Shown here piece after piece: positions 47,176-57,769 of a DNA stretch of 64,000 bases; position 1 is the first letter of the stretch; each line of letters opens with the position of its first letter. The notes below the pieces were generated by a model that worked only from the letters and a program-made list of their open reading frames with translations, made no database searches and was not told the origin of the DNA. The position numbers were made by a program, and so were the translations under genes. Location: positions 9,356,802-9,420,801 of the forward strand of contig CM054158.1 of assembly GCA_028751875.1 (NCBI GenBank), in the 5' to 3' direction. This DNA is from Rapana venosa (Eukaryota; Mollusca; Gastropoda; Neogastropoda; Muricidae).

Positions 47176-47267
47176 CTTGCACCAGGTGTTGACCTCCTCT
47201 GAGCCCATGGACTTCTGGTAGTCACAGATGAAGAACACACAGCCCAGCAGACACTGATCCGGGGGAA
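47176..47267 (-). CDS. PAXIP1: PAXIP1 exon 9 (BRCT3 start)
   Basis: 92 nt, acceptor TTGTTGTTGCAG and donor GTACAT. After the split Ile codon it reads PPDQCLLGCVFFICDYQKSM then GSEEVNTWCK, matching EGFLLGCVFAIADY of vertebrate BRCT3. Confidence 0.95.
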
Positions 47268-47296
47268 CTGCAACAACAACAACAACAACAACAAGG
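47268..47296. repeat. (CAA)n at PAXIP1 exon 9 acceptor
   Basis: A short trinucleotide run giving GTTGTTGTTGCAG on the sense strand at the exon 9 acceptor. Confidence 0.85.
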
Positions 47297-47789
47297 TTTA
47301 CTCCCAACGCCAGCTCCAACAAAAATGTCATGCATTACGACATGGTCCTTAGGAGTCTTTCCCTTCCCTTATTACTCTGGGCCATATCATACTGATGCAC
47401 TATGGACAGGGGAAGCACTCCAGACAACATGCTATAGCCAACTACTTCTTTACACTCCTGTTCACTCCCCACCCCTGTAAAGGTGACCACCAAATCTACA
47501 TTTAAAACCGCAGTCACCACAGGAAGTAAACAAATATCTCATGATATAAGCTGCTGTCCTAGAAAAGAAAAGCGCAGGAAAATTAGGTCCTCCAATAGAA
47601 AGGTTCCCTATAGAAAAAATGCCAGAAAAAGGTGGACAATAAAATCCAGAGGCAATAATAAAGATAATAGAAAAGAGGAAATTTTAACTGAAGTGACCTT
47701 TCAGTACATTAGGTCTGAGGTGGGTTTTTTGTGTTAGTTTGTAGTTGCTTGTTGAAACAGTTTCCAACTAACTACTGCTCTGACATGCC

Positions 47790-50700
47790 CATGAGAAGAA
47801 CAGACACCACTCACCCACTATTCATTAGGAAGAACAAACTCCACTCACTCACTGTTCATTAGGAAGAACAAACACCACTCACTCACTGTTCATTAGGAAG
47901 AACAAACACCACTCACTCACTGTTCATTAGGAAGAACAAACACCACTCACTCACTGTTCATTAGGAAGAACAGACACCACTCATTCACTGTTCATTAGGA
48001 AGAACAGACACCACTCATTCACTGTTCACTAGGAAGAACAGACACCACTCACTCACTGTTCATTAGGAAGAACAAACACCACTCACTGTTCATTAGGAAG
48101 AACAGACAGCACTCACCCACTATTCATTAGGAAGAACAGACAGCACTCACCCACTATTCATTAGGAAGAACAGACACCACTCACAGTCCATTAGGAAGAA
48201 CAGACAGCACTCACAGTTCATTAGGAAGAACAGACACCACTCACTGTTCATTAGGAAGAACAGACACCACTCACTGTTCATTAGGAAGAACAGACACCAC
48301 TCACCCACTATTCATTAGGAAGAACAAACACCACTCACTATTCATTAGGAAGAACATACACCATTCAATCACTGTTCGTTAGGAAGAACAAACACCACTC
48401 ACTGTTCATTAGGAAGAACAAACACCACTCACAGTTCATTAGGAAGAACATACACCACTCACTCACTGTTCATTAGGAAGAACAGACACCACTCACCCAT
48501 TATTCATTAGGAAGAACAGACACCACTCACTGTTCACTAGCAAGAACAGACACCACTCACTGTTCACTAGGAAGAACAAACACCTCTCACTGCTCATTAG
48601 GAAGAACAAACACCACTCACCCACTATTCATTAGGAAGAACAGACACCACTCACTCATTGTTCATTAGGAAGAACAGACACCCCTCTCACTGTTCACTAG
48701 GAAGAACAGACACCACTCGCTGTTCACTGGGAAGAATATACACCACTCACCCACTATTCATTAGGAAGAACAGACACCACCCACTGTTCATTAGGAAGAA
48801 CAGACACCATTCACTCACTGTTCATTAGGAAGAACAAACACCACTCACTGTTCATTAGGAAGAACAAACACCACTCGCTGTTCACTGGGAAGAACAGACA
48901 CCACTCGCTGTTCATTAGGAAGAACAGACACCACTCGCTGTTCATTAGGAAGAACAGACACCACTCGCTGTTCATTAGGAAGAACAAACACCACTCGCTG
49001 TTCACTGGGAAGAACATACACCACTCGCTGTTCATTAGGAAGAACAGACACCACTCGCTGTTCATTAGGAAGAACAGACACCACTCGCTGTTCATTAGGA
49101 AGAACAAACACCACTCGCTGTTCACTGGGAAGAACATACACCACTCGCTGTTCATTAGGAAGAACAGACACCACTCGCTGTTCATTAGGAAGAACAGACA
49201 CCACTCGCTGTTCATTAGGAAGAACAGACACCACTCGCTGTTCATTAGGAAGAACAGACACCATTCACTCACTGTTCATTAGGAAGAACAGACACCATTC
49301 ACTCACTGTTCATTAGGAAGAACAGACACCACTCACTAGGAAGAACAGACACCATTCACTCACTGTTCATTAGGAAGAACAGACACCACTGACTCACTAG
49401 GAAGAACAGACACCACTGACTCACTAGGAAGAACAGACACCACTGACTCACTGTTCACTAGGAAGAACAGACACCACTGACTCACTGTTCACTAGGAAGA
49501 ACAGACACCACTCACTCACTAGGAAGAACAGACGCCACTCACTCACTGCTCACTAGGAAGAACAGACGCCACTTACTGCTCACTAGGAAGAACAGACACC
49601 ACTTACTGCTCACTAGGAAGAACAGACACCAATCACAAGGAAGAACAGACACCACTTACTGCCCACTAGGAAGAACAGACACCACTTACTGCCCACTGGG
49701 AAGAACAGACACCACTTACTGCCCACTGGGAAGAACAGACACCACTCACTGGGAAGAACAGACACCACTCACTGGGAAGAACAGACACCACTCACTGGGA
49801 AGAACAGACATCCCTTACTGCTCACTAGGGAGAACAGACACCACTCACTAGGGAGAACAGACATCCCTTACTGCTCACTAGGGAGAACAGACACCACTCA
49901 CTAGGAAGAACAGACAACCCTTACTGCTCACTAGGGAGAACAGACACCACTCACTAGGGAGAACAGACACCACCCACTGGGAAGAACAGACACCACTCAC
50001 TGGGAAGAACAGACACCACTCACTGGGAAGAACAGACATCCCTTACTGCTCACTAGGGAGAACAGACATCCCTTACTGCTCACTAGGGAGAACAGACACC
50101 ACTCACCAGGAAGAACAGACATCCCTTACTGCTCACTGGGAAGAACAGACCACTCACTAGGAAGAACAGACACCACTCACCAGGAAGAACAGACAACCCT
50201 TACTGCTCACTAGGGAGAACAGACACCACTCACTAGGGAGAACAGACACCACCCACTGGGAAGAACAGACACCACTCACTGGGAAGAACAGACACCACTC
50301 GCCAGGAAGAACAGACACCACTCACCAGGAAGAACAGACACCACTCACTGCTCACTAGGGAGAACAGACACCACTCACTGGGGAGAACAGACACCACTCA
50401 CTAGGGAGAAGACACGACTCACTAGGAAGAACAGACACCACTCACCAGGAAGAACAGACAACCCTTACTGCTCACTAGGGAGAACAGACACCACTCACTA
50501 GGGAGAACAGACACCACTCACTAGGGAGAACAGACACCACTCACTAGGGAGAACAGACACCACTCACTAGGGAGAACAGACACCACTCACTGGGGAGAAC
50601 AGACACCACTCACTGGGAAGAACAGACACCACTCACTGCTCACTAGGAAGAACAGACACCACTCACTGGGAAGAACAGACACCACTCACTGGGAAGAACA

Positions 50701-50976
50701 GACACCACTCACCGGGAAGAACAGACACCACTCGCCAGGAAGAACAGACACCACTCACCAGGAAGAACAGACACCACTCACCGCTCACTAGGGAGAACAG
50801 ACACCACTCACTGGGAAGAACATGCACCACTCACCCACCAGGAAGAACAGACACCACTCACTCACCAGGAAGAACAGACACCACTCACTCACCAGGAAGA
50901 ACAGACACCACCCATTCACTGTTCACTAGGAAGAACAGACACCACTCACTCACCAGGAAGAACAGACACCACTTAC
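47790..50976. repeat. ~30-bp minisatellite carrying PAXIP1 exon 8 donor
   Basis: About 100 units, 3.2 kb, with core AGGAAGAACAGACACCACTC and a variable TCACTGTTCATT segment. On the PAXIP1 strand units read GTGAGTGGTGTCTGTTCTTC or GTAAGTGGTGTCTGTTCTTC. The real exon 8 donor GTAAGTGGTGTCTG is the first unit. Units identical to the donor plus upstream GCA recur at about 49570-49740. Unit type drifts along the array (TTCATTAGG left, CTCACTAGG/CTGGG right). Confidence 0.96.
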
Positions 50977-51139
50977 TGCTTTCTGATGCTTCGTGCCCAA
51001 AGTAGTCACACGGGGGAGGAGGGGGAGGCTGGTGAGGTGGGGGCAGGGCAGGTTGCTGTGTACCCGGGGACTGTGCCGGGTATGGGTATGCAGGGGGTGG
51101 GGGTCGCGCCTGGCCACCCAGACCCAGCATCTGGTTGAT
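50977..51139 (-). CDS. PAXIP1: PAXIP1 exon 8 (Pro-rich, YFGHE motif)
   Basis: 163 nt, phase 0 in and phase 1 out, acceptor GATATTTTCAG and donor GTAAGT. It reads INQMLGLGGQARPPPP and ends CDYFGHEASES, matching the LFGHDPAVE segment just before BRCT3 in vertebrates. The donor is embedded in the first unit of the 3.2-kb array at 47790-50976. Confidence 0.92.
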
Positions 51140-51255
51140 CTGAAAATATCAGGGTACCAGTGTCCACAGGTGAACAACATTCTACAATACGAATCAGTGA
51201 TTTCAGGCAGTCCGTATAAAAAGACATTCTTACACTGTGAGTTACTATTTCTCAT

Positions 51256-51372
51256 TTAAAAGAGAGAGAGAGACAGGGAGAGGGGGAGAGAGAGAGAGAG
51301 AGAGAGATAGAGTGAGAGAGTGAGAGAGAGAGAGGGGGAGGGGGGGGAGGGAGGGAGGGAGGAAGAGAGGGA
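51256..51372. repeat. (GA)n-rich tract
   Basis: Purine tract on the + strand, hence polypyrimidine on the PAXIP1 strand, about 120 bp upstream of the exon 8 acceptor. Confidence 0.9.
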
Positions 51373-51676
51373 ATCAGAAGTTAATTCATTAAAGCCTAAG
51401 CCCCCTGTGAAGGGATGTGAATATTTGATTGAGAACAAGAAAATATTTTCATCCAAAGCATAAACAATATAAATTTGAACATCAGGCAGAGCTACCCCAA
51501 AAAAAATTACAAACACAAATTCACAGAAAATGCTCTTCTAGTTGCACAAGGATCAATCCATATAACAAAAATCAATTCTCATAATACAGCTACGCCTTTT
51601 CTCTTGAATGCGTTGCAAAAAAACAACTGGTAACACTTGTTGACAGTTTACAGCTGTTGAGCCACTGATGACTGAC

Positions 51677-52317
51677 CTTGACGGGAGGTGAGGGTCGCGG
51701 GGCAGGAGGGCTGGTGCCGTTGTTGGTGATGTTCCTCAGCGTGCGCAGACCACCGCTCTCCTCCCCCCCCCTGCCCCCCACCCCCCCCTCCAGCCCGCCG
51801 CCCAAGCAAGGAGGGACCTGAGGTGGGAGGTGAGGGGGAGGGGCGGCTGGGGAGGGACGAGGGTGGCCTTTGGCCTGTCGCTTCTTGGCCTGTGGGGGCG
51901 GCGGCTGTGGTTGCTGTTGTGGGGGTGGGGGTGGAGGTTGCTGTTGTTGTTGCTGTTGTTGTTGTTGTTGTTGTTGTTGCTGCAGGTGTTGCAGGTGCTG
52001 TTGCATCTGTTGCTGATGGTGAAGTTGCTGCAGCTGCTGTTGTTTTAACTGCTGTTGGTGGTGTAGCTGTTGTTGCTGCTGCTGATGCTGCAGCTGCTGC
52101 TGTTGCTGTTGTTGTTGCAATTGTGGTGGTTGATGCTGCAACTGCTGTTGCAACTGTGGCTGTTGCTGTAACTGTTGCTGTTGTTGCAACTGCAACTGCT
52201 GCTGCTGCTGCAACTGCAGTTGCATTTGCTGGTGCATATGCTGTTGCATCTGCTGCAGGTGTTGTTGTTGTTGTTGTTGCATTTGGTGGGGGTGTTGGTG
52301 GGGTGGATGAGGAAACC
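51677..52317 (-). CDS. PAXIP1: PAXIP1 exon 7 (Gln-rich tract plus LRNITNN motif)
   Basis: 641 nt, phase 1 in and phase 0 out, acceptor CTGTTTCAG and donor GTCAGT. It opens GFPHPPHQHPHQMQQ and runs through about 110 residues of interrupted polyglutamine (mixed CAA/CAG codons with His, Leu, Met), then Pro-rich sequence and LRTLRNITNN. The latter is a conserved PTIP motif that in human PTIP lies before the Gln-rich region. The frame is fully open. Confidence 0.92.
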
Positions 52318-52338
52318 CTGAAACAGACATTCAGGATG

Positions 52339-52479
52339 TTGGTGGATCGGTGGTCTAGAGGTAACGCGCCTGTCTAGAAAGCGAAAAGTCCGGGTCTGAA
52401 GTGTGCGGCGGTTTGTATCCCGTTTGGACCGGAAATTTTCCCCCCATCCATTAGACCATGAGTGGTGGTCTGGGCGCTA

Positions 52480-52510
<31 letters not shown>

Positions 52511-52812
52511 CGTGTGTTACACGTAATTATTTAGCGCACGTAAAAAAAACCACGGCAACAAGAGAGTTGTCCCTGGCAAAATTCTTAGAAAAAAGCCACT
52601 CTGATAGGGAAACAAAAAAAAAAAGGTGAAAGGGTGGCGCAGCGCTAAGTGGCGACGCGTTCTCCCGCTCTCCCCGGGCAGAGCAGCCCGAATTTCACGG
52701 AGAGAAATCTGCCGTGACTTAAAGTGGTATGAAATAAAATCTGAGCGCTTTGATTTGTTGCTTTACAAGATTCAGCGCTATATAAATTCCATACATTATT
52801 ATTATTATTATA
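52339..52812 (+). mobile_element. Composite SINE with LINE-like 3' tail
   Basis: tRNA-like head GGTGGTCTAGAGGTAACGC, core CTAGTCTTTCGGATGAGACA and ATAAACCGAGGTCCCGTGTG, module CCACGGCAACAAGAGAGTTG, a second module GGGCAGAGCAGCCCGAATTT, then AGCGCTATATAAATTCCATA and (ATT)n. The final 60 bp match the 3' end of the LINE at 14795-15560 and the tail at 56805-56880. Confidence 0.85.
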
Positions 52813-53639
52813 TGCCCTTACACGTTCTATTTCTGACAGACCAGTGACAAAACTTCATCTCTGTACAACAGGGCAACAACTGAAATTAATACAGATCAAC
52901 CAACATAAGTCACACTATGGTTTCTTTCTTTCTGTCCACACTTTGTGTCAGATGCAACAGCGGTGAACAGATCAGATTACCTCTTTCACTACCAAATATT
53001 ACTATGACCATACACAGTTTCTTTCTTCTTTCTTTTAAAAAAAATTCAGACTTACATTATTTCATTCATGTTCATCATGATACCACTCTAGATGATTTAC
53101 ATCTATCCCCCCAAATCATGATTCCTTAGCATCCACACAATATGTCAATATGAATATAAAAGAAAATCACTTTCCTGCACCTTATCCGCCTACATACAAG
53201 CCTTTGCTTTTCAACTACACAAACACTAAAGTTATGTCTAAATCAGTTGCTACACAATGAACTAAAGGCTGATAAAATTCTGGAAACAGATAATGAAAGC
53301 AATGCTAATCTTCACTAAAGATATGTCAACACACCCCTACAAAATATCCCCCATCACGTCACATACTACTGCATGCAGGTGACTGAAGTCAGGGAAGGCT
53401 GGCTGTGTTCAACTGTCATCAGCGACCAGCGTTTTTCAGGCCCTGGCCTGCTTCTACCAAGGACTGACTGTGCCATGCCTTCACTGGGACTTTACCATAC
53501 CATTAACTCACACTATACATACAGTCTTCACAATGACGCTAAAAATGTTTCAGCAATACTGCAGCCATCTTTCTCTCATCTAGATGCAGCTTTGATTTCT
53601 TACATAAAGGAAGCACAGCAAGAAGCCCTGACACACACT

Positions 53640-54565
53640 ATCAAACTCAGCTGGATCAATATCTTGAAAAAGTAATTCTCAAACAGCTCAACAACCACCT
53701 TCTCTCCAATAGTCTTCTTCCTAAGTTTCAGTCTGCCTATCACGTCAACCACAGCACTGAAACCACCCTAGTCCACACCTTAAACACGCTTCTGACTCAG
53801 GGAAAATCTCCCTTCTCACTCTACTTGACTTAATGGCAGCCTTCAACACTACAGACCACTCAATTCTTCTCTCCTGTCTTCAAAACACTTTTGGTGTTAC
53901 TGGCACAGCTCTCACTTGGTTTAATTCATACCTTACCGACCAATTGCAGTAAACAAGATTCAATCAATACCTGCCAAACTGGAATGCAGAGCAGTTCTAG
54001 GCCCTGTTCTTTTCACTCTCTACACTGCTCCACTGTCACATATAATAAACCGTCACCATATCAACCATCATTTTTACGCAGATGACTCAGATTCAAAGCA
54101 GTGTTACTCCTGAAAATCTTCCTTCTCTACTGACAAATATGGCCCACTGCATTGAAGAACTAAAAAATAAAAGAATTAAAAACTGGATGATACTGAACAA
54201 ATTACAGCTAAATGCAGATAAAACCGAAGCCATGCTCATAGGGACCAAACACAAACTCTCTTCCATTACAACAGTTTCAATAGAACTAGGCAATACATCA
54301 GTCCCTCTATCCACTGCTGTGAAGTATCTAGGTGTTATCGACAACACACTCTCTATGCAAAAATTAATCACCCAGACCTGTCAGTATGCTACTATCAATT
54401 ACAGCGTATTAGTGCAATTCGAAATACCTGTCACGATGCAACATCCAAACTTGTCACGTCTCTCATATCTGAACTATTGCAATTCTCTTCTGGCTGGTCT
54501 GCCAGCATCATCTATCCACTCCCTTCAACATATACAAAACTCTGCAGCTCGCCTAGTCCTCGGAA
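53640..54565 (+). mobile_element. Degraded CR1/Jockey-like LINE fragment
   Basis: Frames on the + strand read [80 protein letters not shown] and [20 protein letters not shown]. These are thumb and C-terminal motifs of the CR1/Jockey superfamily reverse transcriptase. The catalytic palm region (between 53800 and 54080) is broken by frameshifts and deletions. It lies in a PAXIP1 intron, antisense to the gene, ending about 90 bp from exon 6. Confidence 0.85.
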
Positions 54566-54656
54566 CAACAGTGGCATTTCACAGAAAAAGGCAGAAAAGA
54601 CAGACCCCCCCCCATGGCTGCCCCCCCTGCCCCAGACCCCACTAAGCTAGGCATAC

Positions 54657-55536
54657 CTGGCGGGAAAGGAGGTTGAGGATGCGGGGGAGGGTGGTGAGGA
54701 CCCATTCCTGCCCCAGGCATGGGCATGTGCATGGAACTGGGCACTGGAGGCACACCCATCCCTCCTCCTGCTCCTCACCGCTGCTGGGCATCCCTCCTGC
54801 TGCACTGGCTGGGCATCCCTCCTGCTGCACTGGTGGGCATCCCTCCTCCTGCACTAGCGGTGGTCATGGTGGTCCTCACCGGGGCAGGGTGGGGTGCAGA
54901 GGCAGGAAGCGTCCCCATTCCTGGGTGGGGTACACCCGCACTGCTCAGCGCCTGCTGGGGGGCCGCTGCTCCGGGATGAACCACACCCATACTGGTATGA
55001 GGCATACCAGGCTGACCTGGGGGCATACCAGGCTGACCTGGGGCCATACCAGGCTGACCTGGGGGCATACCAGGCTGGCCTGGGGGCATACCAGGCTGAC
55101 CTGGGGGCATACCAGGCTGGCCTGGGGGCATACCAGGCTGGCCTGGGGCCATACCAGGCTGACCTGGGGGCATACCAGGCTGGCCTGGGGGCATACCAGG
55201 CTGACCTGGCGGCCATACCAGGCTGACCTGGCGGCATACCAGGCTGACCTGGGGGCATACCAGGCTGGCCTGGGGCCATACCACCAGGACCCAAACTGGC
55301 ATGACCTGGACCTGAGGCCGGCATACCCATGTTGGCTGACATTGCAGGCAGACCAGCAGACATGGGCCCGCTCTGAGACCCTGGGGACACCGCGCGTGGG
55401 CCCTGGGTCATGATGGGGGACAACCCCGAGCGTGGAACAGGCATTTCTGGAATGTCCGACTTGCCGCTGGCATGCAGCCTGTGACTGACCATGCGTGCCA
55501 GAGCCTCTTTGGCGCTGGGTGTCCCTGGTCGACTCC
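54657..55536 (-). CDS. PAXIP1: PAXIP1 exon 6 (Gly/Pro/Met repeat linker), with indels
   Basis: 880 nt from acceptor TTCTTGCAG to donor GTATGC. It starts SRPGTPSAKEALARMVSHRL, then a 21-bp coding minisatellite (about 13 units of GQPGMPP/GQPGMAP), then a Gly/Met/Pro-rich part ending PPPHPQPPFPP. Expected length is a multiple of 3; the observed length is one base over. An extra G in a unit near 55205-55215 moves the frame. A further +1/-1 pair near 54805 and 54778 creates a local stop. N- and C-terminal parts are each open and join neighbours in phase. Assembly error or a damaged allele are both possible. Confidence 0.8.
54980..55285 (-). repeat. 21-bp coding minisatellite in PAXIP1 exon 6
   Basis: About 13-14 units of 21 bp, + strand GGCTGACCTGGGGGCATACC plus A, encoding the heptapeptide GQPGMPP or GQPGMAP. 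Units alternate GGGGGCAT/GGGGCCAT and GACC/GGCC. One unit near 55205 has 22 bp and breaks the frame. Confidence 0.95.
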
Positions 55537-55579
55537 CTGCAAGAAGCAGCAGCAGCAGTGGTGTGTTGAGATACTGTAC

Positions 55580-55590
55580 TGAGAGAGAGG

Positions 55591-55622
<32 letters not shown>

Positions 55623-55741
55623 CGAGAGGAGAGAGAGAGGGAGAGAGAGAGAGAAGGGGGGAGAGAGAGAGAGAGAGGGGAGAGGGAGAGAGAGAGGGAG
55701 AGAGAGAGAGAGAGGAGAAGAGAGAGAGAGAGAGAGAGAGG

Positions 55742-55790
<49 letters not shown>

Positions 55791-55805
55791 AGAGAGAGAG
55801 AGGGA

Positions 55806-55894
<89 letters not shown>

Positions 55895-55974
55895 AGAAGA
55901 GAGAGAGGAGAGAGACGAGAGAGCGAGAGAGAGAGACAGAGACGAGGAGAGAGAGACCAGAGAAGAGAGAAAGA

Positions 55975-56012
<38 letters not shown>
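55580..56012. repeat. ~430-bp (GA)n tract upstream of PAXIP1 exon 6
   Basis: Interrupted GA/GGA repeat on the + strand, a 430-nt pyrimidine tract on the PAXIP1 strand ending about 44 nt before the exon 6 acceptor. Confidence 0.95.
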
Positions 56013-56015
<3 letters not shown>

Positions 56016-56410
56016 CGAACTCGAACGATTTATTCACAAAAAGGCCATTGGCCCATACATGAAGGGGGTTGCCAAACTGCTTAGTATTTTGGTGGGGGTA
56101 AAAGCAATAGTAACGACAACATGTTACTGTATAACAAAAAGTCAGCTACAAAAATATGACTTAGGATAACCATATCTCTGTTATTCTGAAAGCTTTACAC
56201 AAATATAAAGTGAGGCTGCGCACAACCTCAGGATGACTTGATGCCAGGAGTAAACAGAGTCTAAATAAATTAGGCTGTCTACTATATTTAACAGGGATGT
56301 AGTTCTGCCTAACATCCTCTAATACTGGACAGCACAACACAAAATGTACTTCATCCTCCTCTGCTTGCTTACATAAGGGGCATAGCAGCCTGTGGTTGTC
56401 AATATCAAGT

Positions 56411-56459
<49 letters not shown>

Positions 56460-56500
56460 CGCATGTGAGCGTATGTGCTGATGCAAACCTTACCCACAAC
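56016..56500 (-). mobile_element. Possible LINE 3' fragment plus (GA)n
   Basis: On the - strand, 56400-56170 reads DNHRLLCPLCKQAEEDEVHF and VLCCPVLEDVRQNYI. The CPLC…E…H.L..C pattern is the zinc-knuckle-like C-terminal motif common in non-LTR retrotransposon ORF2 proteins. A (GA)n run occupies 56408-56458. No RT motifs remain. Confidence 0.55.
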
Positions 56501-56532
56501 AAACTTTTCTAATAATAATATATAGTAAGTAG

Positions 56533-56880
56533 TAGTATGTTCTTTCGAGCCAGAAGGCCCATAGAGCCGGAGCTTATCCCGGTTTCTGTAGCGTTAAGCG
56601 AACTGATGGTTTTTCACCACCCCTGTGACAGGACGCTAGTCTGTCGCCAGATACTTCCCCAGCAATGCTGGTACCCACTTGTTACATGGGTGGAGTGGGA
56701 AAATAGGAGTAAAAGTGTTTCAAGGACACAACACGAGCGAGAGGGGATGAAACGCGACCTCTGGACACGGCTGATCGCTAAACCACTCGACCACGGTGCC
56801 TCCTTAATAATAATATATGGGATTTATATATTTATATAGTACTGAATCTTGTAAAACAAACAAATCGAAGCGCTTGATCT
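56533..56880 (-). mobile_element. tRNA-derived SINE and LINE-type tail
   Basis: The - strand shows a tRNA-like head near 56795 (CACCGTGGTCGAGTGGTTTA). Its body contains, on the + strand, AGCTTATCCCGGTTTCTGTA, GACGCTAGTCTGTCGCCAG and AAGGACACAACACGAGCG. Immediately beside it, 56805-56880 carries TATATAGTACTGAATCTTGT and (ATA)n, the reverse complement of the tail shared by 52339-52812 and 14795-15560; it may belong to a second insertion. Confidence 0.65.
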
Positions 56881-56960
56881 ACACATGGTCAACTCCTCCT
56901 CCTCCTCTTTGCTATCTACCCCTGTGACCTGTGTGATTCAGAGCCGGTGTCTGGCCATAC

Positions 56961-57099
56961 CGTTGGTCCGGTAGACCTCGTCAGAAGAGGAGGACTTGCG
57001 CCGCGTGGGCCCCGGGCTGTGTCCTGGCAGGAAGGGGACTGCTGCAGGGATGGGGCTGACGTCCATGGGCTCCGCCTCCCGCACACCCAGCTCTGGTGC
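56961..57099 (-). CDS. PAXIP1: PAXIP1 exon 5 (linker)
   Basis: 139 nt, phase 0 in and phase 1 out, acceptor CCCCTGTGGCAG and donor GTATGG. It reads APELGVREAEPMDVSPIPAA and ends RRKSSSSDEVYRTN. This is a low-complexity linker assigned by frame continuity with exons 4 and 6. A tandem array abuts its acceptor. Confidence 0.8.
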
Positions 57100-57736
57100 C
57101 TGCCACAGGGGAGACCCAGCATGACACAAGGGGAACCCAGCATGACACAAGGAGAGACCACAGCATGACACAGGGAAGAGACCACAGCATGACACAAGGA
57201 GAGACCACAGCATGACACAAGGGGAGACCACAGCATGACACAAGGGAGAGACCACAGCATGACACAAGGGGAGACCACAGCATGACACAAGGGAGAGACC
57301 ACAGCATGACACAAGGAGAGAGACCACAGCATGACACAAGGGAGAGAGACCACAGCATGACACAAGGGAGAGACCACAGCATGACACAAGGAGAGAGACC
57401 ACAGCATGACACAAGGGGAAGACCAGCATGACCAAGGGAGAGACCACAGCATGACACAAGGGGAGAGAGACCACAGCATGACACAAGGGGAGAGAGACCA
57501 CAGCATGACACAAGGGAGAGAGACCACAGCATGACACAAGGGGAGAGAGACCACAGCATGACACAAGGGAGAGACCACAGCATGACACAAGGGGAGAGAC
57601 CACAGCATGACACAAGGGGAGAGAGACCATAGCATGACACAAGGGGAGACCCACAGATGACACAAGGAGAGACCCAGCATGACACAAGGGAGAGACCACA
57701 GCATGACACAAGGGGAGACCACAGCATGACACAAGG
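57100..57736. repeat. ~24-bp minisatellite abutting PAXIP1 exon 5 acceptor
   Basis: About 25 units of GACCACAGCATGACACAAGG plus GAGA. On the sense strand they read CTCCCTTGTGTCATGCTGTGG. The acceptor CTCCCCTGTGGCAG resembles a unit with the middle removed. Confidence 0.95.
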
Positions 57737-57769
57737 TATTATGCTGCTTTCCGCTTCACAATCTTCTCC

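Noticed and set aside
53373..53675. 100-residue + strand frame MQVTEVREGWLCSTV…
   Set aside because: No homology except that its end runs into the LINE fragment in another frame; intronic chance frame.
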